Below are positions 15,704-24,151 of a DNA stretch of 64,000 bases, one piece after another. Numbering within the stretch: the stretch's first letter is position 1; each line of letters opens with the position of its first letter. The translations under genes and the position numbers were made by a program. Source of the DNA: Pelomonas sp937871895 (lineage in GTDB: Bacteria > Pseudomonadota > Gammaproteobacteria > Burkholderiales > Burkholderiaceae_C); NCBI RefSeq assembly GCF_046348265.1, contig NZ_JAXMEO010000015.1; one strand, given 5' to 3'. Below the pieces are notes generated by a model. That model worked only from the letters and a program-made list of their open reading frames with translations. It was not told the origin of the DNA and did not search any database.

Positions 15704-17905
15704 TCAAATGGAGATTTGTTCGACCGAGGGCCCTTGCTGCATCCAGGCGGCGCTGCGTGCCATCACCACGTCGGTCAGCCAGCGCTCCAGCTCTTCGGCA
15801 GGCAGCGGGCGGCTGAAGAGGTAGCCCTGCATCAGCGAGCAACCGAGGCGGTGCAGCACTTCCATCTGGCGGATGGTCTCGACGCCCTCGGCCACCACGC
15901 GCAGGCCGAGCGCGCGCGCCAGGGCAATGATGGCGGTGACCACGGCCGAGCTCTGCGGCGTGATGCCGAGGTCGCGCACGAAGGTGCGGTCGATCTTGAC
16001 CTCGCCGATGGGCAAGGTCGTGAGGTAGGCGAGCGAGGAGTAGCCGGTGCCGAAGTCATCGATCGAGATCTCGACGCCGACCTCGTTGAGGCGGTGCAGC
16101 GAGGGGATCACGTTCTGGAGGTCCTTCATCAGGTTGTTCTCCGTGATCTCCAGCTGGATGGAGCGGTGCGGCACGCCGTAGGCGCTGACGCACTGGTGGA
16201 TGTGCTCAACGAGGTCGCTGCGCTCGAACATGCGGCTCGGCAGATTGACGGCGATGGCGTCGGCAAAGCCGAACTGCAGCGACCAGATCTTGGCCTGCCG
16301 CGCCGCTTCCTTGAGCGCCCACTCGGAGAGCGGCACGATGAGGCCGGTTTCTTCGGCCAGCGGGATGAAGTCAGCCGGCGGGATCAGATTGGCGCCCCGG
16401 CGCCAGCGCATCAGGGCTTCGGCGCCGATCATGGCGCCGCTGCGCACGTCGATCTTGGGCTGGTAGTGCAGCACGATCTCGTTGCGCTCCAGCGCCTTGT
16501 GCAGCGCGGTTTCCAGCTCCAGCTTTTGCTTGCCCTGGCCCGCCAACTGCGGCGAGTAGACGGCGCTGGCATTGCGGCCCTGGCTCTTGACGGCGTACAT
16601 GGCGACGTCGGAGTTGCGCAGCAGGTCGGCCATGGACTGGCCGTCGCGCGGGAACATCGCAATGCCCACGCTGGCGGTGACGAAGCACTCCTGGCCCGCC
16701 ACGAAGATGGGCTCGCGCAGCGACTCCAGCACGCGCTGGGCCACGCGTTCAGCGTCCGCCTCGCCGGTGATCTCGGGCAGCAGGGCCACGAACTCATCAC
16801 CGCCCAGGCGGCCCACGGCCTCCAGCGCTCGGTGCGAGCGGCCACCGAGACCTTCGAGCACGCCTTCCATGATCTGGTCGGAGTGGCGCACGCAGCTGCG
16901 CAGGCGGTGGCCGACCTCGATCAGCAGCTCGTCGCCGGCCGTGTGGCCGAGGGTGTCATTGATGATCTTGAAGCGGTCCAGGTCGATCAGCAGCAGCCCG
17001 ACCTGGTGGCCGGCGCGGCGCGCCTGTTCGATGGCGCGCTCGACGCGCCAGATCAGCTGGCGGCGGTTGGGCAGGCCGGTGAGCGAGTCGAAATGGGCCA
17101 GCTGGCGGATGCGGTCCTCGGCCTGGCGGCGGTCGGTCACGTCCTGCAGGATGCCGGTGTAGCCGGCCACGCCACCCTGGTCGGTGAACTCGGGCTCGGC
17201 CTCGATGTGGACCACGCGCTGTCGGCCATCAAGCAGGGTCAGCGGCAGGTCGGTCACGAGCACGGAGTGGTGGCTCAGCACGTCATGCAGCAGGCGCAGG
17301 AAGATGTGGCGGTCCTCGGCCGGCACCATGCGCATCACGCCGATGAAGTCGAGCCGCTCCTGCGGGCCACGGCCAAACACGCGCAGGCCTTCGGCCGAGA
17401 TGGTGAAGCCGCCAGGGACCTTGCGGTGCCATTCAAAGCTGCCCATGCGCGCCAGGTCTTGGGCGCGGGCGAGCTTGGCCTTGCTGCGCTCCAGCTCCTG
17501 GCGGGTGCGCGCGCTGCGCATCAGGTAGCGCAGGCGGCCGGCGAGCAGGCTCCATTGCATGGACTTGACGAAGAAGTCGGTCGCACCCACCTGGTAAGCG
17601 CGCGTGATCGAGGCTTCGTCGTCGAGGCCGGTGAGCATCAGCACGGGCAGGGATTCGTAGCCCGCCATCGCGCGCAGCCGCGCGCAGGTTTCGAATCCGT
17701 CGAGCCCGGGCATCAGGGCGTCCAGCACCACCATGTCGCAACCGCAGGTCTGCAGTTGCTCCAGCGCGTGCACGCCGCTGGTGGCCTCGGTCACGTCAAA
17801 GCCATGCTCGCGCAGCGCGGCAGCGGTGAGCAGCAGGTTGACCTCGTCGTCGTCGACCAGCAGCAGTCGCGTGCGGCGCAGGTCGTCGAGGGAGGTGTAG
17901 CTCAT
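15704..17905 (-). CDS. Response regulator with PAS, GGDEF and EAL domains
   Basis: 733 residues. Receiver domain (about 10-130) with acidic residues D18-D20, phosphoacceptor Asp62 (V-V-L-D-A-L-M-P) and Lys114. PAS about 150-260, GGDEF about 265-430, EAL about 465-720. GGDEF is intact at 368-372. The usual RxxD inhibitory site is present (R-H-S-D, 340-343), but 19 extra residues (344-362) separate it from GGDEF where five are normal. EAL residues look complete: E-A-L-M-R-W (E496), E-I-T-E-N, D-D-F-G-T-G-Y-S-S-L, K-I-D-R-T-F, A-E-G-V-E. It probably switches c-di-GMP synthesis or breakdown on phosphorylation. The Hpt gene lies 13 bases upstream in the same operon. Confidence 0.93.
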   Translation of the reverse strand: MSYTSLDDLRRTRLLLVDDDEVNLLLTAAALREHGFDVTEATSGVHALEQLQTCGCDMVVLDALMPGLDGFETCARLRAMAGYESLPVLMLTGLDDEASITRAYQVGATDFFVKSMQWSLLAGRLRYLMRSARTRQELERSKAKLARAQDLARMGSFEWHRKVPGGFTISAEGLRVFGRGPQERLDFIGVMRMVPAEDRHIFLRLLHDVLSHHSVLVTDLPLTLLDGRQRVVHIEAEPEFTDQGGVAGYTGILQDVTDRRQAEDRIRQLAHFDSLTGLPNRRQLIWRVERAIEQARRAGHQVGLLLIDLDRFKIINDTLGHTAGDELLIEVGHRLRSCVRHSDQIMEGVLEGLGGRSHRALEAVGRLGGDEFVALLPEITGEADAERVAQRVLESLREPIFVAGQECFVTASVGIAMFPRDGQSMADLLRNSDVAMYAVKSQGRNASAVYSPQLAGQGKQKLELETALHKALERNEIVLHYQPKIDVRSGAMIGAEALMRWRRGANLIPPADFIPLAEETGLIVPLSEWALKEAARQAKIWSLQFGFADAIAVNLPSRMFERSDLVEHIHQCVSAYGVPHRSIQLEITENNLMKDLQNVIPSLHRLNEVGVEISIDDFGTGYSSLAYLTTLPIGEVKIDRTFVRDLGITPQSSAVVTAIIALARALGLRVVAEGVETIRQMEVLHRLGCSLMQGYLFSRPLPAEELERWLTDVVMARSAAWMQQGPSVEQISI

Positions 17906-17918
17906 GGTGCGCGCGCGG

Positions 17919-18299
17919 TCAGACGAGAGCGTTCAGCGCAAGGCGCACCTGCTCGATGTCCTGCAGCAGCTCGTCCAGGCGTGCGTCGGTGGCGGTGAGC
18001 TTGCCGTCTCGTGCGGCAGCTTCCAGCTCGGCGCAGCGCCGCGACAGGGCGAGGGCCCCGAGGCTGGCGGAGGAGGACTTCAGCGTGTGGCAGACGCGGC
18101 GGATGCCGTCCAGGTCGGCCGGCTGCTGGCCGCGCGCCTGGCTGAGGTCGGGCAACAGGCGCTCCAGCGACTTGGAGAAGGCCGTCACGACCCGTGCGAG
18201 CAACTGGTTCTTGCCGGCCGGGTCCAGCTCGCGCAACCGGCCGAGCGCCTCGGCGTCAAGGACGGCCGGTGGGGGTGGAACTGCGGAGGCGGTGTGCAT
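17919..18299 (-). CDS. Histidine phosphotransfer (Hpt) domain protein
   Basis: 126 residues from the ATG at 18299; the frame extends upstream without conserved content, and no strong ribosome site marks any start. The phosphorylation motif is C-H-T-L-K-S-S-S-A-S-L-G (His71) in a four-helix Hpt context. Such proteins relay phosphate between a hybrid kinase receiver and a final response regulator. It is directly upstream of the REC-PAS-GGDEF-EAL gene, its most likely phosphate target, and divergent from a histidine kinase 104 bases away. Confidence 0.88.
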   Translation of the reverse strand: MHTASAVPPPPAVLDAEALGRLRELDPAGKNQLLARVVTAFSKSLERLLPDLSQARGQQPADLDGIRRVCHTLKSSSASLGALALSRRCAELEAAARDGKLTATDARLDELLQDIEQVRLALNALV

Positions 18300-18391
18300 C
18301 GGGGGCGGCCAAAGGGCAACCCAGACTTTAGCGCTCAGACTTGTGCGCAGAGCGTGACAAGGTGGGCATAAATTCGTGGAATAGCCCTGCC

Positions 18392-18397
18392 TACAAT
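18392..18397 (+). promoter_or_regulatory. Candidate -10 box for a leaderless histidine kinase mRNA
   Basis: TACAAT (five of six matches to the sigma-70 -10 consensus) ends six bases before the ATG at 18404, so transcription would begin at or next to the start codon. No Shine-Dalgarno sequence is visible there. A good -35 box was not found, so the proposal is tentative. Confidence 0.35.
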
Positions 18398-18403
18398 GGC
18401 TCA

Positions 18404-19726
18404 ATGAACAGCCTCAGCGATGACAAGGTTCTCGCGCGGCCGCGCGTCTGGCGGCAGAAGTGGAGGGTCTGGGCAGTGGCGCTGGGGCTGGTGCTGCTGC
18501 TCTGCCTGGGCCTCAGCGTCGCGCTCGTGCTGGCCCTGATGCAGTGGTGGGGCCATGACGTCGGCTTCACGCATGCGGCCCTGGTCCTGACCTCTTTCCT
18601 CAGCTCACTGATGGTGCTGGCCGGGATGGCACTGGGCTGGCATGTGGGTGTGCGCTTCACGCGTCAAAAATTGGGTGAACCGCTGCGCGAGGCGCGCCAG
18701 CTGGCGCACTTGCAGTCGCAGTTGCAGCCGGCCTGGCAGTGGGCCACCGATGCCCAGCACCACCTGGTGCGCTGGCAGGCGCCGCAGGGCGCCGTGGCGT
18801 CCAGCTGGGTAGGCGCCGGGCCCACCACGCAGGCGCTGTGGGAGCGCTTCCGGTGCCCCGAGGGTGATGGTTTGCTGCGCGAACGGATGGCGTCGGGCCA
18901 GCCCTTCAGCGAGCTGGACGTGCTGGACGGTAGCGAGCGCTGGACGCTGCGCGGGCTGCCGCTTCTGGATGCGCAAGGGCGGCCGGCCGGCTATGTCGGC
19001 ACCGCCGCGCGCGCCGATGCCGAGCTGGCGGCGCCCCGGGGCGAGGTGGACGGCAGCCTGGCCGCCGAGTACGAGTCCTTCAGCTACTCGGTGTCGCATG
19101 ACCTGCGCGCGCCGGTGCGCGTGGTCGAGGGCTTTGCGCGCATCCTCAAAGAGGACTACGGCCGCTTGCTCGACCGCATCGGCAACGACCACCTGGACCG
19201 CATTCAGGGCGCTGCGGCGCGCATGAACGGCATGATCGACGCGCTGCTGTCGCTCAGCCAGCTCTCGACGCGGCCGCTGTCGGACCAGCCGGTCAATCTG
19301 TCGCAACTGGCAGGCTTCATCATCGAAGAGCTGCACCGCAACGCGCCCTCGCGCGTGCTCAAGGTGGACATCGAGCCCGGCCTGGTCGTGCAGGGCGACC
19401 CGACGCTGCTGCGCATGGCGCTGGAGAACCTGCTGGGCAATGCCTGGAAGTACAGCGCCAAGGTCGAAGAGGCCGAGATCGGTTTCCGCAGCGGAGAGGT
19501 GGGTGGCCGGCGCGTGTTCGTGGTGTCGGACAACGGTGCGGGCTTTGACATGCGCTTTGCCGAGCGGCTGTTCGGCGTCTTCCAGCGCCTGCACAGCGCC
19601 AGCGACTTTCAGGGCACGGGCGTGGGCCTGGCCTTGACGCGGCGCATCGTGCGCCGGCATGGCGGTGAGATCTGGGCCGAGAGCATGCCCGGCGAGGGCG
19701 CGCGCTTTTACTTCACACTCGCCTGA
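18404..19726 (+). CDS. Membrane sensor histidine kinase
   Basis: 440 residues from the ATG at 18404. Two transmembrane segments (about 22-48 and 56-80) are separated by a very short loop, so there is little periplasmic sensor. A PAS-like region (about 105-205) is followed by HisKA with Y-S-V-S-H-D-L-R-A-P (His232) and HATPase_c with N-box E-N-L-L-G-N-A-W-K-Y, D-N-G-A-G-F and G-T-G-V-G-L-A-L. This arrangement resembles cytoplasmic-sensing or phytochrome-like kinases. Divergent from the Hpt gene and convergent with the ANTAR regulator; no receiver lies directly downstream on its strand, so its partner is not obvious. Confidence 0.9.
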   Translation: MNSLSDDKVLARPRVWRQKWRVWAVALGLVLLLCLGLSVALVLALMQWWGHDVGFTHAALVLTSFLSSLMVLAGMALGWHVGVRFTRQKLGEPLREARQLAHLQSQLQPAWQWATDAQHHLVRWQAPQGAVASSWVGAGPTTQALWERFRCPEGDGLLRERMASGQPFSELDVLDGSERWTLRGLPLLDAQGRPAGYVGTAARADAELAAPRGEVDGSLAAEYESFSYSVSHDLRAPVRVVEGFARILKEDYGRLLDRIGNDHLDRIQGAAARMNGMIDALLSLSQLSTRPLSDQPVNLSQLAGFIIEELHRNAPSRVLKVDIEPGLVVQGDPTLLRMALENLLGNAWKYSAKVEEAEIGFRSGEVGGRRVFVVSDNGAGFDMRFAERLFGVFQRLHSASDFQGTGVGLALTRRIVRRHGGEIWAESMPGEGARFYFTLA

Positions 19727-19734
19727 AGTTCTCT

Positions 19735-20313
19735 TCAGGCTTCGCCAGGCTTGGCGAGCAGCTCCACAGCGTCAACGAGGCGCGAGGCCTGGCTGTGAAG
19801 GGTCACGCCTTCTTGCGCGGCGAGCTTGATCAGGCGTTCATGGGCGGCCTGGCGGGACAGTGAGTAGCGGTGCATCAGCACGCCCACGGCCAGCGCGATG
19901 GCGTCGAGCTCGGCGGCCGGGGTGCGCGGGGGCGGTGGCGGCTCTTTGCCAACGCGTGAGAACGCGGCCTCGACGGCCGGCACGATCTGCGGCAGGTCCA
20001 GCGGCTTGACGAGGTAGGCAATGGCGCCCAGCTCCTTGACCTTGGCCAAGGTCTCCTCGTCGGCAAAGGCCGAGAGGAACATGAAGGGGGTGTTGAGGTA
20101 GTCGCGCAGGTAGGCGGCGACGTCGAAGCCCGACAGGCCTTCCATGCGGATGTCGAGCAGGGCGAGCTGGGGCCGCTGCTCGCGGGCGAGCAGGATCGCA
20201 TCGTCGCCGTTGTCGGCGTCGATGACTTCGAAACCCGCCTGGGTCAGGCCGTAGCTCAGCGTGGCCAATACCAGCCGGTCATCGTCCACGACCAGGATCT
20301 TGCCTTTGCTCAC
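19735..20313 (-). CDS. ANTAR-domain response regulator
   Basis: 192 residues with a GTG start at 20313 that overlaps the kinase stop (GTGA) and has a strong GGAGGAG site. The receiver has D10-D12, phosphoacceptor Asp54 (L-L-D-I-R-M) and Lys103 (L-V-K-P). A Pro-rich linker leads to a C-terminal ANTAR domain (about 135-187) with the typical A-L-A-V-G-V-L-M-H-R-Y-S-L-S pattern. ANTAR proteins bind paired RNA hairpins in leader transcripts and prevent termination. Coupled to the HisKA_2-type kinase, its evident partner. Confidence 0.9.
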   Translation of the reverse strand: MSKGKILVVDDDRLVLATLSYGLTQAGFEVIDADNGDDAILLAREQRPQLALLDIRMEGLSGFDVAAYLRDYLNTPFMFLSAFADEETLAKVKELGAIAYLVKPLDLPQIVPAVEAAFSRVGKEPPPPPRTPAAELDAIALAVGVLMHRYSLSRQAAHERLIKLAAQEGVTLHSQASRLVDAVELLAKPGEA

Positions 20314-22751
20314 CGCACTCCTCCGTGTGTGACGGCATTGTCACCCACGGCCTTCCCCACACATGGGGGGTGTAGATCGAGGCGGCAGAGCACGTTGTCG
20401 CCGGCCTGTTCGATGCTCAGGATCGCGCTACGTCGGGGCAGCAGCGCGCGCACGAGTCCAAGGCCCGAGACGCCGCTCGGCACGCTTTGCAGCTTGAAGC
20501 CTTCGGGCAGCTGAGCGGGGTTGATGATCTCGACCTCGACGTGGTCGTCATGGCAGATCAGGCGGCCGATGACGTCGCCCGTGGGGCTGTGGCGCAGCGC
20601 GTTGCCGAGCAGCTCGTTCAGGCTCAGCGCGATGGGGATGGACTCTGCTTCGGGCAGGGTCCAGAGATCGGCATTGCCCTCGACCGAATGCTGGATGGGC
20701 CGGCCGCGCATGCGCTGCACCGAGCCGATGATGGCCTCCCAGACGCGGCGCAGCATCAGCGGCCCGGCTGCGCCGACCTGCAGGCCATAGACCAGCGCGA
20801 TGGCCTGCACCTGGCCCACGGCCTCACGCAGCACGTCGGCCACCTCGGGGCGCCGCGCCGCGATCTGCTGCAGCAGGCCGGCCACACCCTGCAGGTTGTT
20901 CTTGATGCGGTGATGCACCTCGCGCACCAGCAGCTCGCGCTGGGCGATGGCGGCTTGCAGGCGGGCTTCTTCGGCGGCGCGGTGTTCGGTCACGTCGCTG
21001 GCCACCAGCAGCAATTGTTCGGGCGTGCCGTCGCTGCCTTCCAGGTGCAGGAAGCGGGCATCCCAAACGCGGCGGTGGTCGCCGTCGCCGAGGCGGTATT
21101 CGCGTTGCGTCACGGCGTGCGAGCCCAGCGCGGTCTGCAGGTCGGCGCGGATCAAGGCGCCTTGCTCGGCGCCGAACAGGTCCTCGGGCTGGCTGCCTAG
21201 CAGCTCGTGCTCGGGGCGGCCGGCCAGGTCGAGCGCGGCCTGGTTGAGCTTCTCGATGGCCAGGGTGTCGGCGTCGTAGAGGCTGATGGCGAGCGGCGCG
21301 GCTTCGATGATGCGGGTGAGTGTGGCCTGGGCCTGGCGGCTCTGAGCCTCGGCCTGGCGGCGGCGGTCGATGTCGAGCAGCGCATAGGTCAGGCGCGGCA
21401 GGCCGTCTTCACCCTCGGTCTGGACCACGTTGCCGATGACCCAGAAGCCGCGCCCATCGCGCCCTTGCAACTGGCACTCGAACATCTCGGCCTGGCCTTC
21501 TTCGTCGGCCAGGTCTTTGCGGTGGAAGGGGTGCAGGCGGTCGTCCGGCGCCAGCACGCCCATGGGCTGGCCGGCCACGTCCTCCAGCTCGCAGGCAAAC
21601 ATGCGCCGGGCCGAGCCGTTCATCCACTCGATGCCCTGCGGCCCGACGCTGACGATGCCGACCAGCACCGAGTCGAGGATGGCGCGTTCGTTGGCGGCGC
21701 GCGTCTGCAAGGCGGATTCGGCTTGCGCCTGCGCGGTGACGTCGAGCGTGACGACCGAGGTGCTGCGCCGCCCGCCGGAGAGCTGGCCCGGCGCCACGCG
21801 CGTGAGCAGCCAGCGGCGGCCCAGTTCGGGGTGGCTGACTTGGTAGCGCGCCTCCACGGGCTCGCCCTTCTTGAGGGCGCGCTGCAGGCGCTCGAACTCG
21901 GCCAGCGAGGCCGGATCCACCATGTCGCGGCTGATGCCTTGCAGCGAGCCCTGCAGGCCGCGCGCCGGGCGCCCATTGCCATTGCGGCGCGGCGGGCGCA
22001 GCCAGCCGGCGTCGGGGTGGAAGGTGGCCAGGCCCGCTTCGGCCGTGTCCATCAGCGCATCGAGCTGCTGCTGGGCGAGGTCACGCTCGTGTTCGGCGGT
22101 GTGGTCCTCCAGCACGCCGAGCCAGCGGCCACGCGCGCCAGCGCTCAGGCGGCGCAGGCGCACACGCAGCCAGCGGGTGCGGCCCTGCGGGTCGACCACG
22201 GGGCCTTCGGTCAGGGTCTCGCCGCCAAAGCCGGCGGCCGTCCAGCCCAGCAGCTTCTGCATGGCGGGTGAGGTCTCGTGCATGCTGCCCGGCTGGCCCA
22301 GGCACAGGGCCTGGAAGGCGGCATTGCTGCGCAGGATGAGGCCACCGTCGTCGGCGAGCAGCAAGGGGTCGGCGCAGAGGTCGAACCAGGCGGCGAGTTC
22401 GGCCTGGGCGTCGGCCGCCTGCGCACGAGCGTGGCGCTCGGAGCCGATGTCGGGCCGGAAGTGCAGGTGCCACAGCGGGCGGTCGCGCAGCAAGGTCGGG
22501 AGCACATGGCGGCCGCCGCCCAGGGCCAGGGCCGGTGCGGGTGGTGCGGCACGGCCCACCTCCAGCGCGTGGGTGCAGGCGCGCAGCCAGTCTTCCAGCA
22601 CGCTGCCGGCGGCCTGGCGCAGGCGCACCCAGCCTTCACCCGGGTCGTGGCCCAGCCAGTCGCGCGCTGCCGGGTTGACGCGCAGCAGCGACAGGTCGGA
22701 CCGGAGCGTGAGCACCGGGTCCGAGATCAGTTCAAGCAGGTGTGCCTGCAT
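20310..22751 (-). CDS. Multi-PAS sensor histidine kinase (HisKA_2 type)
   Basis: 813 residues, no membrane segment. Roughly four PAS-like regions fill residues 1-590. The kinase core begins with E-V-H-H-R-I-K-N-N-L-Q-G (His at 613/614), the mark of the HisKA_2 class that commonly partners ANTAR regulators. The ATPase region has L-N-E-L-L-G-N-A-L-R-H-S and a glycine box S-G-L-G-L-V. The C-terminal tail after about 790 is unconserved. It overlaps the ANTAR regulator start by four bases, so the two are almost certainly a cognate pair. Confidence 0.92.
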   Translation of the reverse strand: MQAHLLELISDPVLTLRSDLSLLRVNPAARDWLGHDPGEGWVRLRQAAGSVLEDWLRACTHALEVGRAAPPAPALALGGGRHVLPTLLRDRPLWHLHFRPDIGSERHARAQAADAQAELAAWFDLCADPLLLADDGGLILRSNAAFQALCLGQPGSMHETSPAMQKLLGWTAAGFGGETLTEGPVVDPQGRTRWLRVRLRRLSAGARGRWLGVLEDHTAEHERDLAQQQLDALMDTAEAGLATFHPDAGWLRPPRRNGNGRPARGLQGSLQGISRDMVDPASLAEFERLQRALKKGEPVEARYQVSHPELGRRWLLTRVAPGQLSGGRRSTSVVTLDVTAQAQAESALQTRAANERAILDSVLVGIVSVGPQGIEWMNGSARRMFACELEDVAGQPMGVLAPDDRLHPFHRKDLADEEGQAEMFECQLQGRDGRGFWVIGNVVQTEGEDGLPRLTYALLDIDRRRQAEAQSRQAQATLTRIIEAAPLAISLYDADTLAIEKLNQAALDLAGRPEHELLGSQPEDLFGAEQGALIRADLQTALGSHAVTQREYRLGDGDHRRVWDARFLHLEGSDGTPEQLLLVASDVTEHRAAEEARLQAAIAQRELLVREVHHRIKNNLQGVAGLLQQIAARRPEVADVLREAVGQVQAIALVYGLQVGAAGPLMLRRVWEAIIGSVQRMRGRPIQHSVEGNADLWTLPEAESIPIALSLNELLGNALRHSPTGDVIGRLICHDDHVEVEIINPAQLPEGFKLQSVPSGVSGLGLVRALLPRRSAILSIEQAGDNVLCRLDLHPPCVGKAVGDNAVTHGGVR

Positions 22752-22797
22752 GGGCCGTCAGGTCGGGTCGTTGAGGGGTGAGCACAGGGCCACCCGC

Positions 22798-23988
22798 TCA
22801 CTCGATCTGGCTGGCTTTGTACAGCGCCCGCAGAATGGCGGCGTTGAGCTCGCCGGCGGCCAGCATCAGGCTGTCGCATCGCTCGCGGATGTCGAAGAGA
22901 CTGCCGGCCTCGATGGCGCGCACCAGCTCCAGGTAGGGCTGGTAGGGGCCGGTCTCGTCCACCAGCGCCTGGCGCACGCGCTCGGGCATGGGGATGGACT
23001 GCAGCAGCTTCTCAAACGGCTGCTTGAGCATGTGGTCGAGCAGCGAGAACAGGCCGCAGATGAACATCTCGTCGCGCATCTCGCGCTCCTCGAAGCTCTG
23101 GGCCAGCTCTTCCAGCAACAGGCCACGCCGCAAGGCGCCGAACATGATCGGGCGCATGTTGTGATCCTTGCTGGCCGTCGTCAGCAAGAGGGCCAGCCAG
23201 CGCTTGAGCCGCGCATAGCCAAGCAGCATGATGGCGTGGCGGAAGCTGGTCACCTCCACCGGCAGGCCAAAGGCGGCTGAGTTGAGGTAGCGCAGCAGCT
23301 TGAACGCAAGGCTGGGGTCGCGCTTGAGCGTCTGCTCCAGGCGCTCGATGTCGTCGCCCTGGTCCACGCGCGACATCAGCTCGACGATGACTTGCAGGTC
23401 GGCGGCGATCTCGGTCTTGCCGCTGGCGGGCGCGGCGCTGTAGGCGCCATCCATGGGCCAGCCGATCACGGCGACCGCGCCGGCCTGGAAGCTGGCTTCG
23501 ATGGCGTCAGTGCCCTGCACGCCGGTGTGCATGACCTGCACGCCGGCCGGCGCGGCGGCGGCCTGGCTCGGGTCCAGCGTGACGTGTTTGAACGCGCTGG
23601 CCACGGCGGGCGCCAGCGGGGCATTGGGCAGGCCGGCCAGCACCAGGGTGTGGCCGGCGGCCTTGAGGGCGAGCAGGGCGTCGGCGCGGGCTTCGTCGGC
23701 CGCCACGAAGGCGGGCACTTCGATCTGCACCGGCTCGGCCGGCGGGTGGGTCAGCAGCTCGGCCAGCAGGGCCTCGCTCTTGGGGCTGAGCAGCTCGCCA
23801 CCCTTGGGCCAGACGGCGCTCAGCGCGGGCAGCGTGGCGGCATGGTCAAGGCCTGCCTCGGCGCGCAGCGGAGCGAGGGTGAGCCGGGTCGCGAGGATGT
23901 TGCGCTGGCGGTCGATGACCGGGGCATAACCTAGCGCGACGGAGCCCAGGATCGCTTGACCCAGGGCTGCAGGGACGTTGTCGGACAT
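22798..23988 (-). CDS. EAL/HDOD-like signalling protein with degenerate EAL region
   Basis: 396 residues from the ATG at 23988; the longer frame runs antisense to the divergent adaptor gene and was not used. The N-terminal half has the layout of YuxH-type EAL domains but lacks the E-A-L-x-R, DDFG and other metal-binding residues, so no phosphodiesterase activity is expected. The C-terminal half (about 185-385) is an HDOD domain with R-D-P-S-L-A-F-K-L-L-R-Y-L-N-S-A-A-F and H-A-I-M-L-L-G. These proteins usually act through protein contacts in c-di-GMP, motility or chemotaxis control. It lies 46 bases upstream of the multi-PAS kinase on the same strand. Confidence 0.85.
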   Translation of the reverse strand: MSDNVPAALGQAILGSVALGYAPVIDRQRNILATRLTLAPLRAEAGLDHAATLPALSAVWPKGGELLSPKSEALLAELLTHPPAEPVQIEVPAFVAADEARADALLALKAAGHTLVLAGLPNAPLAPAVASAFKHVTLDPSQAAAAPAGVQVMHTGVQGTDAIEASFQAGAVAVIGWPMDGAYSAAPASGKTEIAADLQVIVELMSRVDQGDDIERLEQTLKRDPSLAFKLLRYLNSAAFGLPVEVTSFRHAIMLLGYARLKRWLALLLTTASKDHNMRPIMFGALRRGLLLEELAQSFEEREMRDEMFICGLFSLLDHMLKQPFEKLLQSIPMPERVRQALVDETGPYQPYLELVRAIEAGSLFDIRERCDSLMLAAGELNAAILRALYKASQIE

Positions 23989-24151
23989 GGTGCTCGCAGT
24001 GCTCGCGGGAGGCGGAATAAGCAGGCAGTCTGCCACGTCTATTTGAGCGATCGGATTCCTGGGGCGGGGTGGACGTGACAGCCGGCACGCTTTGGCGGGC
24101 GCTTGCGCTGCGTCAAGCGAGCCGCAGCGCTCTGGCGCCAGACTGGCAGGC

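Noticed and set aside
15608..17998. A 796-codon open frame on the plus strand
   Set aside because: Antisense to the REC-PAS-GGDEF-EAL gene, which has complete catalytic motifs.
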